Source: an uncultured Acetatifactor sp.
Lineage (GTDB): Bacteria > Bacillota > Clostridia > Lachnospirales > Lachnospiraceae
Direction: 5' to 3'
Assembly (NCBI GenBank): GCA_910577035.1
Contig: CAJTKW010000015.1
Span: forward strand, 9,888-73,887
Length of the DNA: 64,000 bases
The stretch's first letter is position 1, and each line of letters begins with the position of its first letter. Below the pieces are notes generated by a model. The model made no database searches. It saw only the letters and a program-made list of their open reading frames with translations, and was not told the origin of the DNA. This document shows, one piece after another, positions 26,554 to 36,048 of the stretch. The translations under genes were made by a program, and so were the position numbers.

Positions 26554-28896
26554 TCAGCGGAACAGCTTCCTCAGGAAGTCATTTGCACAGTGCCGCCAGA
26601 AGGTCCAGTCATGGTACCCGTACCCTTCAAAGACAACGATGGGTACACCCGCCGCCAGAACGGTCTCCTCATTCTTCTTCGTACTCTCGTAGCTCCCCTC
26701 CTGCATCCCGCAGGCCACAAAGAGCATTGCAAACCGCCTCTTAAATTCTTCCGGATCCAGAAGGATGGAGCTGTAATCCACCTCCTCATTGCGGATGGTC
26801 AGGCCTCCCGAGAAGATGCCCGCATAGCGGAAGACCTCCGGATGGGCAAAGACACATTTCTGAGTCTGCATACCGCCCATGGACAGTCCTGCCATGGCCC
26901 TGTGCTCCTTGTCGGCAATGGTTCTGTAGGTCCTGTCGATAAACGGAATCCCGCTGCTTACCAGCTCCTCTGCAAAAGCGCTCATGGCCGGATGATAGTT
27001 TCCGTTGTCCGGGAAAGAATACCCCGTGTTCATGACCACAATCATCTCTTCCATCTGCCCTGCAGCAATGAGATTGTCCGCCAGGTTGGCAAGCTTGCCC
27101 TGCCAGATCCATCCTGCTTCGTTCTCGCCTCCCCCATGCTGCAGATAGAGTACGGGATACCGGCGGTCAGGCTCCTTCTCATAGGAAGCAGGGGTATACA
27201 CATAGCACAGCTTGGTGCGCCCGGTCTCCTCTGAACGGTAATAGTTCAGGTGAACCGTCCCGTGGGGATTCTGGCGGATCCTGTACTCGTCAAAATCCTC
27301 CTCCGGCATTTCCAGATAGTTAATGGCCCGGAAGCCGCCGTAGCCCACAGGGGCGTTTCCGTCCAGAACGTCCACGCCATTGACCTTTATGCCGTAGTAA
27401 TGGAATCCCTTCTCGATCCCCGTCACCTCACAGGTCCACCAGTCATCCTCTCCCTGCTCCATGGCAAAGCATCCCATGCCCCAGATGTCTGCTTCCACGG
27501 TTTTGGCACCCTGGGCCCTGATCCAGAATCTGGCCTTTCCCGCTTTTGCATCCACCACTTCCGCACCGCAGTGCTCATCCTTATATTTCCCCGCAGGCCT
27601 GCCCTTCTCATCAAAGGCATGAACCAGCCCTTTATAGATAGGATCAAACATCAGGATATGCTCCGCAAAGGTCTGGCGGTCCAGCTGCTCCCGGTCCAGA
27701 GACATCTCCTCATACCGGAAATCCGCTTCCCCGGCTTCACATGTCCCGGCACCGTCCTCCGCATCTGCCCCCTTCCGGAAGATCAGTTCCGCGAAATCCC
27801 TCAGGCTCGCCCGCCACACATGCCACTCATGGTATCCGGGATAGCATCTCTGGCCTCCCGCCACGCCCAGCGCCTGGAAGCGGTCGGTGTAAGCCTTTTG
27901 CGCCTGGTCCAGTCCCTTCTCCCCGGTTCCGGCGGTCATCAGCACTGTCTCCATGGGGTATTCCCCCTGTCTGCTTAAAATCTTCTCCGTCTCCTCGTCC
28001 CGCATGCCGGAAAAGACTCCCAGATGGGCAAACAGCTCCTGGAAACGGGCAACAAACTGAGTAGCCTGGGCAGAGCCCAGGGAAAGTCCGGCCATGGCCC
28101 TGTTGCTTCTCCCCTTTGCCGTGCGGTAATGGTTCTCGATAAAGGGAATCACATTCTCCGTCATCTCCCTGCCGAAATCCCCCGGGAAAAAGACAGGATC
28201 TTCCTCCTTCTGAAATGCGTAGCCGCAGCACATGACCACAATCATCTCCCTGGCTTTCCCCTCGGCAATCAGATTATCCAGGATAAAATTCAGCTTTCCG
28301 TTCCAGATCCAGCCTGTCTCGTCCTCACCGACGCCGTGCTGCACATAAAGCACCGGATATTTCTTCCCCGGTTCCCTGTTATAAGAAGGGGGCGTATATA
28401 CATAGCATTTCTTCACATGCCCGTTGATCCCCGACACATAAGTGCGTATCTGGACATCCCCGTGGGGCACGTCCTTCAGGAACCAGAAATCCTCCCCCTC
28501 CCTGGGCACTTCAAAGAAATTAGTGGCCCCGAAGCACCCGTAAGCCACCGGCGCCAGGGGATTGGTCACCTGCACGCCGTCCACATACCAGAAATGATAG
28601 TGGAAGCCCGGCGCGATACCCGACACGGTTCCGGAAAAGCAGCCCTCTTCGTCCCGCTCCAGGGCAATGCGCTCCCTTCCCATGCTCCCTCCTACCCCGG
28701 CTACTTCTACCGTCTCCGCCGAGGGCGCGCGCATGGTAAAGGTCACGTCGCCGTTGTCCTCCAGCCTGACCCCCCAAATGTCATCCCGGTATTTCAGGGC
28801 AGCTTTTCCATCCTTGTCCTCCATGTAGGCCGTCCTGTAAATCGGATCAAAGAATAACGGATACATGGTCAATGCCTGATTTTGTTTTGTGTGCAT
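26554..28896 (-). CDS. tandem double-module CE1 esterase
   Basis: A 780-residue cytoplasmic protein made of two copies of the same two-domain unit (E-set plus CE1 hydrolase), offset by 400 residues. Module 1 has Ser272 ('GLSLGS') and His356 ('GYHEWHVW'). Module 2 has Ser672 ('GLSMGG') and His762 ('GYHDWTFW'). Both copies keep nucleophile and histidine, so both look active. A linker of about 30 residues rich in Ala, Glu and Gly lies near 375-400. Each half resembles the single-module esterase encoded at 20126-21268. Feruloyl or acetyl esterase activity on arabinoxylan fragments is the likely role. It begins 15 bases after the GH39-GH43 gene, with AGGAGG before the start. Confidence 0.88.
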   Translation of the reverse strand: MHTKQNQALTMYPLFFDPIYRTAYMEDKDGKAALKYRDDIWGVRLEDNGDVTFTMRAPSAETVEVAGVGGSMGRERIALERDEEGCFSGTVSGIAPGFHYHFWYVDGVQVTNPLAPVAYGCFGATNFFEVPREGEDFWFLKDVPHGDVQIRTYVSGINGHVKKCYVYTPPSYNREPGKKYPVLYVQHGVGEDETGWIWNGKLNFILDNLIAEGKAREMIVVMCCGYAFQKEEDPVFFPGDFGREMTENVIPFIENHYRTAKGRSNRAMAGLSLGSAQATQFVARFQELFAHLGVFSGMRDEETEKILSRQGEYPMETVLMTAGTGEKGLDQAQKAYTDRFQALGVAGGQRCYPGYHEWHVWRASLRDFAELIFRKGADAEDGAGTCEAGEADFRYEEMSLDREQLDRQTFAEHILMFDPIYKGLVHAFDEKGRPAGKYKDEHCGAEVVDAKAGKARFWIRAQGAKTVEADIWGMGCFAMEQGEDDWWTCEVTGIEKGFHYYGIKVNGVDVLDGNAPVGYGGFRAINYLEMPEEDFDEYRIRQNPHGTVHLNYYRSEETGRTKLCYVYTPASYEKEPDRRYPVLYLQHGGGENEAGWIWQGKLANLADNLIAAGQMEEMIVVMNTGYSFPDNGNYHPAMSAFAEELVSSGIPFIDRTYRTIADKEHRAMAGLSMGGMQTQKCVFAHPEVFRYAGIFSGGLTIRNEEVDYSSILLDPEEFKRRFAMLFVACGMQEGSYESTKKNEETVLAAGVPIVVFEGYGYHDWTFWRHCANDFLRKLFR

Positions 28897-28910
28897 AGAT
28901 TACCTCCTCC

Positions 28911-31900
28911 TTACCGCTCATGATAGCCAAAATTACTGAATACCGCATTGCCTCCGGTCTCCGCGGTGGAATACACCGTCAGGCCGAAACGGCAGCCGCA
29001 GAAATGTTCCATGCCAAAGCGAAGCTGGTGCTGCGGTCCGATCTTCTGCCACCGGCTCCAAAAGCTCCTTTCCTTATACCAGAAGGTACAGGTGTCCTTC
29101 CCCCCGGTAAAATCCGCCTCCAGCTTCAGGATATAAGCCTTCTCCTCCACCGGGACGGCCTCCCATTCCTGCTCCGGCTGATTCTCCGGAGGGAATTTGC
29201 GGAATTCTCCCGGCTCCACGGTCCTGACTACCATCATCAGCTTTCCGTTTCTGCGGGTCAGTCCCACAAACCCGAAGCATGCCTGCAGTGCGCACAGCCC
29301 GGCAAAGTCCCCTTCTTTCAGGCCGCTGCCGTCCAGGGTGACTTCCGCTGCACAACCCGGCCAGAGCATCCTCTGGGTCAGGGTATTTCTGGCCTGCAGC
29401 AGGGAACCGCACACCTTATCCGTGGTCACCTGCCAGGTTCCGGCAGCCTTATCATGACAGATCAGCGCCGGATCCGGTTCATGGTTAAATTCCCAATGGC
29501 TCTTCAGTTCTCCTTTAAAATCATCGCTGCCCACCAAAGGCTTATATACATATCCCGGCCTGGTGCTCTCCAACGGAAACTCCTCCGGAATCGTTCCCCC
29601 GTCTCCAAAGACAGGATACTCGTCCTTCCAGGTCACGGGCAGAAGGAAAGGAATCCGCCCCACGGCCCCGCTGTCCTGGAACTGCAGGGCATACCATTTC
29701 CCCTCCGGGGTGTCAACAATGGGTCCCTGGGCAATGCCTCTGTCCGGCAGCCCCTTGTCGTCGTCCAGCACGTCTCCACCCGTAAACTCCCCTTCCAGGG
29801 AATCCGCCACGAAACAGGCCTCCGTCCTTCTCCACTTGTCGGGCCTGGAATGAATCAGGAACAGATAATATTTTCCCTTTATCTTATACAGATGGCTTCC
29901 CTCATACCCAAGATGAGGATTGTCCTTGTCCTCCAAAAGCATCCTCTGAAGCCCGCCCTCCAGGGGACCGCTTAAATCCTCCTTCAGCTCGGTAATCCGG
30001 ATCTGCCGGTTCCCGTAGACGATATACCGCCTGCCGTCATCGTCAAACAGCAGGGAGCAGTCATGGTAAAAGCCTTCTATCTCATGCTTCTCCCAGGGAC
30101 CCTCCGGCCGTCCTGCCGTATACAGATAGGTCTTGTGGGTATCGTTGGCCACGAAGCATACATAGTATACGCCTTCATGGAAACGCAGGGATGCGGCCCA
30201 CATTCCCTTTCCGTAGATATTCTCTTCTCCTTCCAGTCTCTGGGCCGGGGTGCTGTCCAGCTTGTCATACACATAAGATAAATGCTCCCAGTTCCGCAGA
30301 TCATAGGAACGCAGGATCTCACAACCGGGCATAAAGTGCATGGTGGTGCTGACCATATAGTAGGTGTCCTCCACCCGGATCACGTCGGGATCCGGGTAAT
30401 CCAGCCTTGTCACCGGATTGATCGCCGGATACTGAGTGGCGCGCCCATAGGAATATCCCCTGTCCGGCTTCACCTCTCCGGCCTTCCACCGGAAATAGAC
30501 CACACCGTTTTCTTCCACCGGGAAGGAAATCTCCAGTTTGCCGTTCTGCGGCTTCACCCGCCTTGTCTTTACAAATGGCCGGGCCGCCTCCTGCAGGAGG
30601 CTCCGCTGCTCACCGGTAAGGCTGGACGGTTCCCCCATGTCATGCCATACCTTCAGCGGATTACAGTGGGTCTCGTCCACCGTTCTGGTCAGCAGACAGC
30701 CCTCCTGCTGCTCCCGGATTTCCAGGGTCAGCAGATACGGCTGTCCGGTACGCCTGTTGGTGACATTCCATACTACTCCCTGGTAGCTTCCGTCCTCCAT
30801 ACACATGACCACCCCATGGTCATTTCGCAGAATACAGTGGCCCTTCCCTTCCTTGAGCTTCTTGAAAAAGGCAAAGGTCCAGAAGGTGGGCTTGGGAATA
30901 CAACCGTTTGCCACCAGCCCGAAGCCCCCGTGGAAGGGCGTAAAGGGAACACCCTGCTCCTCAAACACATCCCCGAAGGTCCAGTAGGAATAGGATTCAT
31001 TGTCCTCCCCCAGACGGGACAACTGATGAGCTATGTAAGCCGCGTTCTGGTTGGTGTCATGAAGGGGGGCATTGGGGATATAGGAAGTATTGAACTCCGT
31101 TATATGAATCTCCCGCCCCTTATATTCCGGGAAGCTGTCAATAATGTCCCTTGTAGTGTGCAGGTTGGCAAATCCGTCCTCCGCCTTCATCAGCTCCGGA
31201 TAACCATAGTGGCCCACCGGCTCCGGCACTTCCGTGGTATAGTGGTGCCTGGTGACAAAATCCGGCGCCAGTCCGTTATCCCGGCAGTATTCCAGGAAAG
31301 CTTTGATCCACACCTCATCGCTGCCCCCGCAGACCGCCGGCCCTCCCACACGAAAACGGGAATCCACCTCCTTCACGGCAATAAAGGTGTGCCGGAAGAG
31401 CTTAAAATATTCCTGCATATCCGCATGTTCCCAGAAGCCGGGCAGATTGGGCTCGTTCCACACCTCAATCGGCCAGGTAACCACCTCTTCCCTTCCGTAC
31501 CTCTCGCACAGATGGATCAGCAGCGCCTGCACCATCTTCGTCCAGTTCTCATAGGAAGCGGGAGGGGTGGTATTTCCCTTCCAGTAAAATATGGTCTGCT
31601 TTCCGCTGGCCATTTTCTCCGGCATGAAGCCCAGCTCCAGAAACGGCCGCAGGCCCAGTTCCAGGTAGCTGTCCATCACCCTGTCCAGATAGGTGTAATT
31701 ATATTCCGGAATACCGTCCCCGCTCTCCTGGTAAATTGCCATGTCGTCACAGAACAAACCGTGTCCCCTGATATACCGGAAACCGATCTCTTCCTGCACC
31801 AGCTTCAGCTGTTCCAGATATTCCCGGTGGAGCGCCAGGCCCATCCGGCCGGTTCCCACGCAGAAATCCACCTGATTCCGAAATTCCTCCCTGCCCTCCG

Positions 31901-31928
31901 GGGCAAGTAAAATTTTTCTTTCCTCCAT
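28911..31928 (-). CDS. GH39-GH43 two-catalytic-domain glycosidase
   Basis: A 1005-residue cytoplasmic protein. Residues 1-490 are a GH39 beta-xylosidase with acid/base Glu159 ('EVWNEPNLPGFW'), nucleophile Glu278 ('HITEFNTSY') and an accessory beta-sandwich. Residues about 500-810 are a GH43 propeller with 'YPDPDV' (Asp513/515), Asp623 and the acid Glu676 ('GYEGSHLYK'). A C-terminal DUF1349-like jelly roll completes the usual GH43 subfamily-12 layout. Both catalytic centres look intact, so it probably removes xylose and arabinose, or two linkages, in one chain. It is the first gene of the main enzyme operon, 53 bases downstream of a LacI operator site. Confidence 0.9.
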   Translation of the reverse strand: MEERKILLAPEGREEFRNQVDFCVGTGRMGLALHREYLEQLKLVQEEIGFRYIRGHGLFCDDMAIYQESGDGIPEYNYTYLDRVMDSYLELGLRPFLELGFMPEKMASGKQTIFYWKGNTTPPASYENWTKMVQALLIHLCERYGREEVVTWPIEVWNEPNLPGFWEHADMQEYFKLFRHTFIAVKEVDSRFRVGGPAVCGGSDEVWIKAFLEYCRDNGLAPDFVTRHHYTTEVPEPVGHYGYPELMKAEDGFANLHTTRDIIDSFPEYKGREIHITEFNTSYIPNAPLHDTNQNAAYIAHQLSRLGEDNESYSYWTFGDVFEEQGVPFTPFHGGFGLVANGCIPKPTFWTFAFFKKLKEGKGHCILRNDHGVVMCMEDGSYQGVVWNVTNRRTGQPYLLTLEIREQQEGCLLTRTVDETHCNPLKVWHDMGEPSSLTGEQRSLLQEAARPFVKTRRVKPQNGKLEISFPVEENGVVYFRWKAGEVKPDRGYSYGRATQYPAINPVTRLDYPDPDVIRVEDTYYMVSTTMHFMPGCEILRSYDLRNWEHLSYVYDKLDSTPAQRLEGEENIYGKGMWAASLRFHEGVYYVCFVANDTHKTYLYTAGRPEGPWEKHEIEGFYHDCSLLFDDDGRRYIVYGNRQIRITELKEDLSGPLEGGLQRMLLEDKDNPHLGYEGSHLYKIKGKYYLFLIHSRPDKWRRTEACFVADSLEGEFTGGDVLDDDKGLPDRGIAQGPIVDTPEGKWYALQFQDSGAVGRIPFLLPVTWKDEYPVFGDGGTIPEEFPLESTRPGYVYKPLVGSDDFKGELKSHWEFNHEPDPALICHDKAAGTWQVTTDKVCGSLLQARNTLTQRMLWPGCAAEVTLDGSGLKEGDFAGLCALQACFGFVGLTRRNGKLMMVVRTVEPGEFRKFPPENQPEQEWEAVPVEEKAYILKLEADFTGGKDTCTFWYKERSFWSRWQKIGPQHQLRFGMEHFCGCRFGLTVYSTAETGGNAVFSNFGYHER

Positions 31929-31980
31929 CCTGAATCCTCCCGTTCCTGTTTGTCGAAATACGTCAGTTTCCCGCCCTCAT

Positions 31981-31996
31981 GCTAATTCGTTTTAGC
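31981..31996. promoter_or_regulatory. LacI-type operator upstream of the enzyme operon
   Basis: GCTAATTCGTTTTAGC is an almost perfect palindrome with the central CG typical of LacI-family sites. It is the best copy of four in the window and lies between the lacI-family terminator and the GH39-GH43 start. I could not place a convincing -35/-10 pair around it. Confidence 0.75.
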
Positions 31997-32003
31997 TTAA
32001 TTT

Positions 32004-32043
32004 ATAAAAACAGCGGTTCCGAAACAGAATCCCGGAAGCCGCT
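32004..32043 (-). terminator. terminator of the LacI-family gene
   Basis: AGCGGCTTCCG and CGGAACCGCT form a 10-bp stem with one bulged base, followed by GTTTTTAT on the minus strand, 9 bases after the regulator's stop codon. Confidence 0.75.
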
Positions 32044-32051
32044 ATTTCTTT

Positions 32052-33122
32052 CTATTTACTTTGCACCGCTTCTTTCCCCGCCGGCCCATAGCTCCCGCTG
32101 CTCTCCCTGATGCGGTAAAGGGGCAGATGCTCCCTCCGGATCGGTATGTCAATCGAACTGCTGCAGGCCAGAAGCACAATGTCCAACGCCGTCTCCGCCA
32201 TCTCCATGGACGGAACGTCAACCGACGAAAGAGGAGGCCTGTTGTATTTCAGGATACCTGATTCCTCAAAGAAAATCAATCTGACGTCCTCCGGAACCCG
32301 GATATTATTGTCCCGGCAGTAATCCATGATGCCCCCGGCCAGCCTGCAGTCCGCCACGAGCCAGGCCGAGGGAAGTTCTATTTTAGACAGCACTTCCTTT
32401 GCCGCCCCGTATCCGTTTTCATAACTGCTGCACCTCAGGTACACGTTCCAGTCTTCCTTAACCCGGATGTTGCGGCTCCTGCAGCCCACCATAAAGCCGG
32501 CCTCCATCTTCCTCTCGGCGCGGCTGTCATTGTTAAATCCAATGAAAGCCCCTGTCTTCACCTCCGGAGCCGCCATACAGGCTATACACTGCTCTCCCGT
32601 CTGATAGCTGTCCATCATCACGCAATGGAATTTGGTACTCTCCCTGCCAATGAGAATGACAGGGATCGAATAATCTCGTGCTTCCAGCTGCTCCTGATCC
32701 TCCGAGGACAGGCCGCTGATAATGGCGCCGCTGACCCGGTTGCCGGAAAGCATTTCCGCATGGCGCATCAGTTCTCCCGGCTTATAGGGCTGAACCATCA
32801 GCTCCACCCTGCAGTCCTTTCTCTCGGAGGCCTCATGGAACCCCTGGATAAACCTGCCCAGCCGGGAATTCAGATTGTCGTTTCTCCAAAACACCACTAC
32901 TACATAAGGTACTTCCTCCGACCCCTGACGGAGTCGTCGGGCATAGATATTGGGCCGGTAATTCAGTTCCCTGGCCATATCCATGACTTTTTTCTGGGTC
33001 TCTTTCGAGATCCGTATCTTGTCACCTCTCCCCCCCAGAACTACGGAAACAGTACTCTGGGATACTCCAAGCCTGTTCGCGATTTCCTTGATCTGTGCTC
33101 CGGCAGTCTTTTTCTCTTCCAT
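32052..33122 (-). CDS. LacI-family transcriptional regulator
   Basis: A 356-residue regulator. The N-terminal helix-turn-helix and hinge helix read 'IKEIANRLGVSQSTVSVVLGG' and 'LNYRPNIYARRLRQG'. The rest is a periplasmic-binding-protein-like sensor domain ('VSGAIISGLSS', 'VILIGRES', 'GAFIGFNNDSRAERK', 'AWLVADCRLAGG'), expected to bind a xylose- or arabinose-containing sugar. It sits between the importer operon and the enzyme operon, both of which have the same 16-bp palindrome upstream, so it is the obvious candidate to bind it. The usual outcome is repression relieved by an inducer; direction of control cannot be proven from sequence. Confidence 0.92.
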   Translation of the reverse strand: MEEKKTAGAQIKEIANRLGVSQSTVSVVLGGRGDKIRISKETQKKVMDMARELNYRPNIYARRLRQGSEEVPYVVVVFWRNDNLNSRLGRFIQGFHEASERKDCRVELMVQPYKPGELMRHAEMLSGNRVSGAIISGLSSEDQEQLEARDYSIPVILIGRESTKFHCVMMDSYQTGEQCIACMAAPEVKTGAFIGFNNDSRAERKMEAGFMVGCRSRNIRVKEDWNVYLRCSSYENGYGAAKEVLSKIELPSAWLVADCRLAGGIMDYCRDNNIRVPEDVRLIFFEESGILKYNRPPLSSVDVPSMEMAETALDIVLLACSSSIDIPIRREHLPLYRIRESSGSYGPAGKEAVQSK

Positions 33123-33196
33123 GTCATGGTCCCCTTATCCAGCATATCTAGTGCACGCTAATAATCGCAAAACATTCTCTTACACATATAATATAG

Positions 33197-33224
33197 TGTA
33201 TACCTGTCACCTTTATTCTGTCAA
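33197..33224 (-). promoter_or_regulatory. promoter of the LacI-family gene
   Basis: TTGACA (33224-33219) and TATACA (33202-33197) are separated by 16 bases, giving a leader of about 70 bases. A degenerate operator-like sequence follows at about 33157-33168. Confidence 0.6.
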
Positions 33225-33303
33225 TGACTTAACCATGTTTTTACGGAACAATGAGCCGGAATCCTGCCGCAGCACAGTATCTGCGGTAAATCGCAATGAT
33301 TTC

Positions 33304-35073
33304 TCAATTTCCTTTTCTGACATCTATGACCTTCTGGTACTTCTGGCAGTCAAACTCATAGAGTTCTTCAAAACCAAGACCGTTCATCTTCTCCTTGGTC
33401 TCTTTCCACATCCGGTCAAACTCATCCCTGTCCTTGGCCATAATCATTCTCCAGGAAGCATCCTTCAACTCATTTGCACACTGGCTTCTGATCAGGGCAA
33501 TATCCGTGGTATCACTGTCCAGAACCACATTTACATTAGCCACAACCTTCATCAGGTTCTTCTCCAGGTAATAGTCGGTCTGCTTATCCTTGCCGTACTT
33601 CTCGGTCCAGTCAGCCCACCTCTTATCCTTGGGCTTCTCCTGCTGGGAGGACCAGTAACCGAAGCTGTAGGGCTCGTTGGTCCTGGGATTAATAGCCATG
33701 GAGGACACTATGTACTGGTTCAGCTTCTGGTTCCCGTCCGAAAAGCTTCCGCCGCCCCATTCGTCAGGCATGGCAATTTCTCCCAGCATATACTTGTTGG
33801 CATCCTCTGTCTGTACGAAGCGCCCGTTCTCTTCCACATAGTTAATGCCTTCCAGGCCGCACCACAAGGTAGTATTACCCTCAGAGCCTGCCATCCAGTC
33901 CAGGAACGCCATGATTCTCTTTTCCTTCTCACCGTCCACGCCGGAACCCAGGCCCCATACACGGCCGGATCCATAATAGGAATCCGCCACCTGGTAAATG
34001 TTCATGTCGCTGACGGGAACGGTCACAAAGCCCACGCCGGCAGCCCGCTCTTCCTCTGTCAGCTTGATGCTGGCCAGATTCATTTCCCAGTTGTACCACA
34101 GCAGGTATTTCCGATAGGCACGAAGCTTCTGCTCATCCGTAATCTGCCAGTTCTGATCCGGAGAGTCCGGATCCACCAGGCCTCTCTGGTTGGCCTTAAA
34201 GAAGAACTCCAGCATCTTATAGTAAGCGCCGTTTTCATCAATGATAGGCATGACAGTGTTGTCGTTTCCGATGAGGACGGAATCTCTGCCCTCCTGGCCG
34301 TACCACTTACAGGTCTGCAGGATATTCTCCATCCCGAAGCCGTCCCAGTCCTTCCACAGGGAAATGGCATAAGCGGAATCCCCGTCTTTATTGGTGGGAT
34401 GGTTCTTCTGCATTTGCTCCAGCACATCCAGAAGCTCATCCAGATTCTTGATTTCCGGCGCTCCCAGCTCCTGATAATAGTCCCAGGGCAGACACACCGA
34501 CGAGAAAGGAATATTCTCCGAATAGGTATCCGGGGAGGTATTGGTCATCTCCGTGGGAATCCCGTAAAGCTTTGAGCCGTCTCCCACCTGGGAGTTCCAT
34601 GCGTCGATCTGGGTCTTGAACACGGCCAGATTCTCATAATTGTATACCAATCCGCTGATGTCCTTGATGAGCCCTGCGTCAATACAGTCGATAAAGTCCG
34701 TGTTATCCAGCAGAATGATGTCACCCAGATTATTGTTGCTGCACCTGGTCTGATAAAGGCTGTCATCACCGGACACCTGGGGTGCCAGAATGCTCAGCTC
34801 CAGGCCGAATCTCTCCCCCACCAGCTTGGCAAACCATCCGCTCTGAATGCCGTGGTAATTGGCCGCCACGTCATACACTTCGACGGTGATCCTGTCCGAC
34901 TCCGCATATCCGCCTTCCGGAGCGCCGCTCCCTCCGCCGGAACCGGAACCCTGAGACCCCTGAACTGCCCCCCCTGAACTCTGTCCTCCGGACCCGTCGT
35001 CGCCGCAGCCCGCAACGGACAGGGCCATAACAGCGGCCAGGCCTAATGCAACTGTCTTTTTCCACTTCATCAT
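33304..35073 (-). CDS. oligosaccharide-binding lipoprotein of the Lpl-type ABC importer
   Basis: A 589-residue extracellular solute-binding protein. The signal peptide ends in lipobox LSVAGC (Cys23), followed by a Gly/Ser-rich tether to about residue 55. The body has the two-lobed family 1 binding fold seen in LplA-like proteins ('ILLDNTDFIDCIDAGLIKDIS', 'YGIPTEMTN', 'AFLDWMAGSEGN'). It captures oligosaccharides at the cell surface and passes them to the LplB/LplC permeases encoded just upstream. No ATPase is encoded in this operon, so it must use a shared MsmX-type ATPase. The one encoded at 43929-45035 is a possible partner. Confidence 0.9.
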   Translation of the reverse strand: MMKWKKTVALGLAAVMALSVAGCGDDGSGGQSSGGAVQGSQGSGSGGGSGAPEGGYAESDRITVEVYDVAANYHGIQSGWFAKLVGERFGLELSILAPQVSGDDSLYQTRCSNNNLGDIILLDNTDFIDCIDAGLIKDISGLVYNYENLAVFKTQIDAWNSQVGDGSKLYGIPTEMTNTSPDTYSENIPFSSVCLPWDYYQELGAPEIKNLDELLDVLEQMQKNHPTNKDGDSAYAISLWKDWDGFGMENILQTCKWYGQEGRDSVLIGNDNTVMPIIDENGAYYKMLEFFFKANQRGLVDPDSPDQNWQITDEQKLRAYRKYLLWYNWEMNLASIKLTEEERAAGVGFVTVPVSDMNIYQVADSYYGSGRVWGLGSGVDGEKEKRIMAFLDWMAGSEGNTTLWCGLEGINYVEENGRFVQTEDANKYMLGEIAMPDEWGGGSFSDGNQKLNQYIVSSMAINPRTNEPYSFGYWSSQQEKPKDKRWADWTEKYGKDKQTDYYLEKNLMKVVANVNVVLDSDTTDIALIRSQCANELKDASWRMIMAKDRDEFDRMWKETKEKMNGLGFEELYEFDCQKYQKVIDVRKGN

Positions 35074-35112
35074 AACTTCCTCCTTAAATAAATTTGTATA
35101 GTAATGTTATTG

Positions 35113-36036
35113 CTACCCTTTCACTGCACCGATCATGATACCCTTCACAAAGAACCGTTGGAAGAAGGGATACACCAGCAGGATCGGTGTCACTACAATA
35201 ATTGTCACGGTCATCCTGACACTGGTGGCCGTCTGGGCCGTGGCCAGGGCCTGCTGTATGGCTTCACTGCCGGCATTGGATGTCAGGAGCGAGGCCAGGG
35301 AACTGGCCTGGTTGATATACTGGTACAGGACGAACTGCAGGGTATGAAGCTCTGTCTTTGACATCAGCAGCAACGTGTCCTGAAAGGAATTCCATTGTCC
35401 CACGGCGGTAAAGATAGCCACCGTGGCCAGGATCGGCTTGATAATGGGCAGCACCACCGAAATAAAGATCCGCATGGTTCCCGCGCCGTCAATCTCCGCC
35501 GCGTCCTGCAGCTCCCTGGGCGTAGACTCCACATAGGTTTTCACCAGAATAATGTTGAACGGCGACACCAGCGTAGGCAGCACATAAGCCCAGAAATTAT
35601 TGACCAGATGAAGGTTCCGCATAGTGATGTACCAGGGAATGATTCCCGCATTAAAGTACATGGTCAGAATAATGAAACGATACCAGAATTTCCGTTTCCA
35701 CATGGTCTCCCTGGTAAACATATACCCCAGGAAGCCTGCCAGCAGAACCGTCAGCACGGTTCCGATCAGGGTCCTTGCCACCGATATTTTAGCTGCCTGC
35801 AGAAGTCCCGGAATCTGTACCACACTGGAATAATTGCTAAAGTGCACTGCCTGGGGCCAGAAGAGAATCTTGCCTCTTTCGCTCAGGTCGTTGGCGCTGA
35901 TGGTATTGATGAATATGTAGTAAAAGGGATACGCACAGACCAGCGCGAACAGTGCGAACACAACATAGGTAATCCCGCTTATGGCGTAATCGCCTGCACT
36001 GCGCTTCATCCTCACTTTCTTACTCTTCTCTTTCAT
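35113..36036 (-). CDS. sugar ABC transporter permease, LplC/YtcP type
   Basis: A 307-residue inner-membrane permease with six predicted helices. The conserved cytoplasmic EAA loop reads 'ELQDAAEIDGAGTMRIFISVVLPI', which docks the ATPase. The sequence after it, with a periplasmic loop and the C-terminal 'YPFFQRFFVKGIMIGAVKG', is typical of the LplC/YtcP branch. It forms a heterodimer with the LplB-type permease 12 bases upstream. AGGAGG precedes the start. Confidence 0.92.
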   Translation of the reverse strand: MKEKSKKVRMKRSAGDYAISGITYVVFALFALVCAYPFYYIFINTISANDLSERGKILFWPQAVHFSNYSSVVQIPGLLQAAKISVARTLIGTVLTVLLAGFLGYMFTRETMWKRKFWYRFIILTMYFNAGIIPWYITMRNLHLVNNFWAYVLPTLVSPFNIILVKTYVESTPRELQDAAEIDGAGTMRIFISVVLPIIKPILATVAIFTAVGQWNSFQDTLLLMSKTELHTLQFVLYQYINQASSLASLLTSNAGSEAIQQALATAQTATSVRMTVTIIVVTPILLVYPFFQRFFVKGIMIGAVKG

Positions 36037-36048
36037 ACAGGTTTCCTC

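Noticed and set aside
33157..33168. Fifth LacI operator (GCTAATAATCGC) in front of the LacI-family gene
   Set aside because: It needs an extra base between the half-sites and its second half is poor. It may be a weak autoregulatory site but was not counted with the four good ones.
35085..35112. Operator half-site between LplC and the binding-protein gene
   Set aside because: Only eight bases resemble one half of the operator, and the genes are already co-transcribed from the promoter at 37026-37055.
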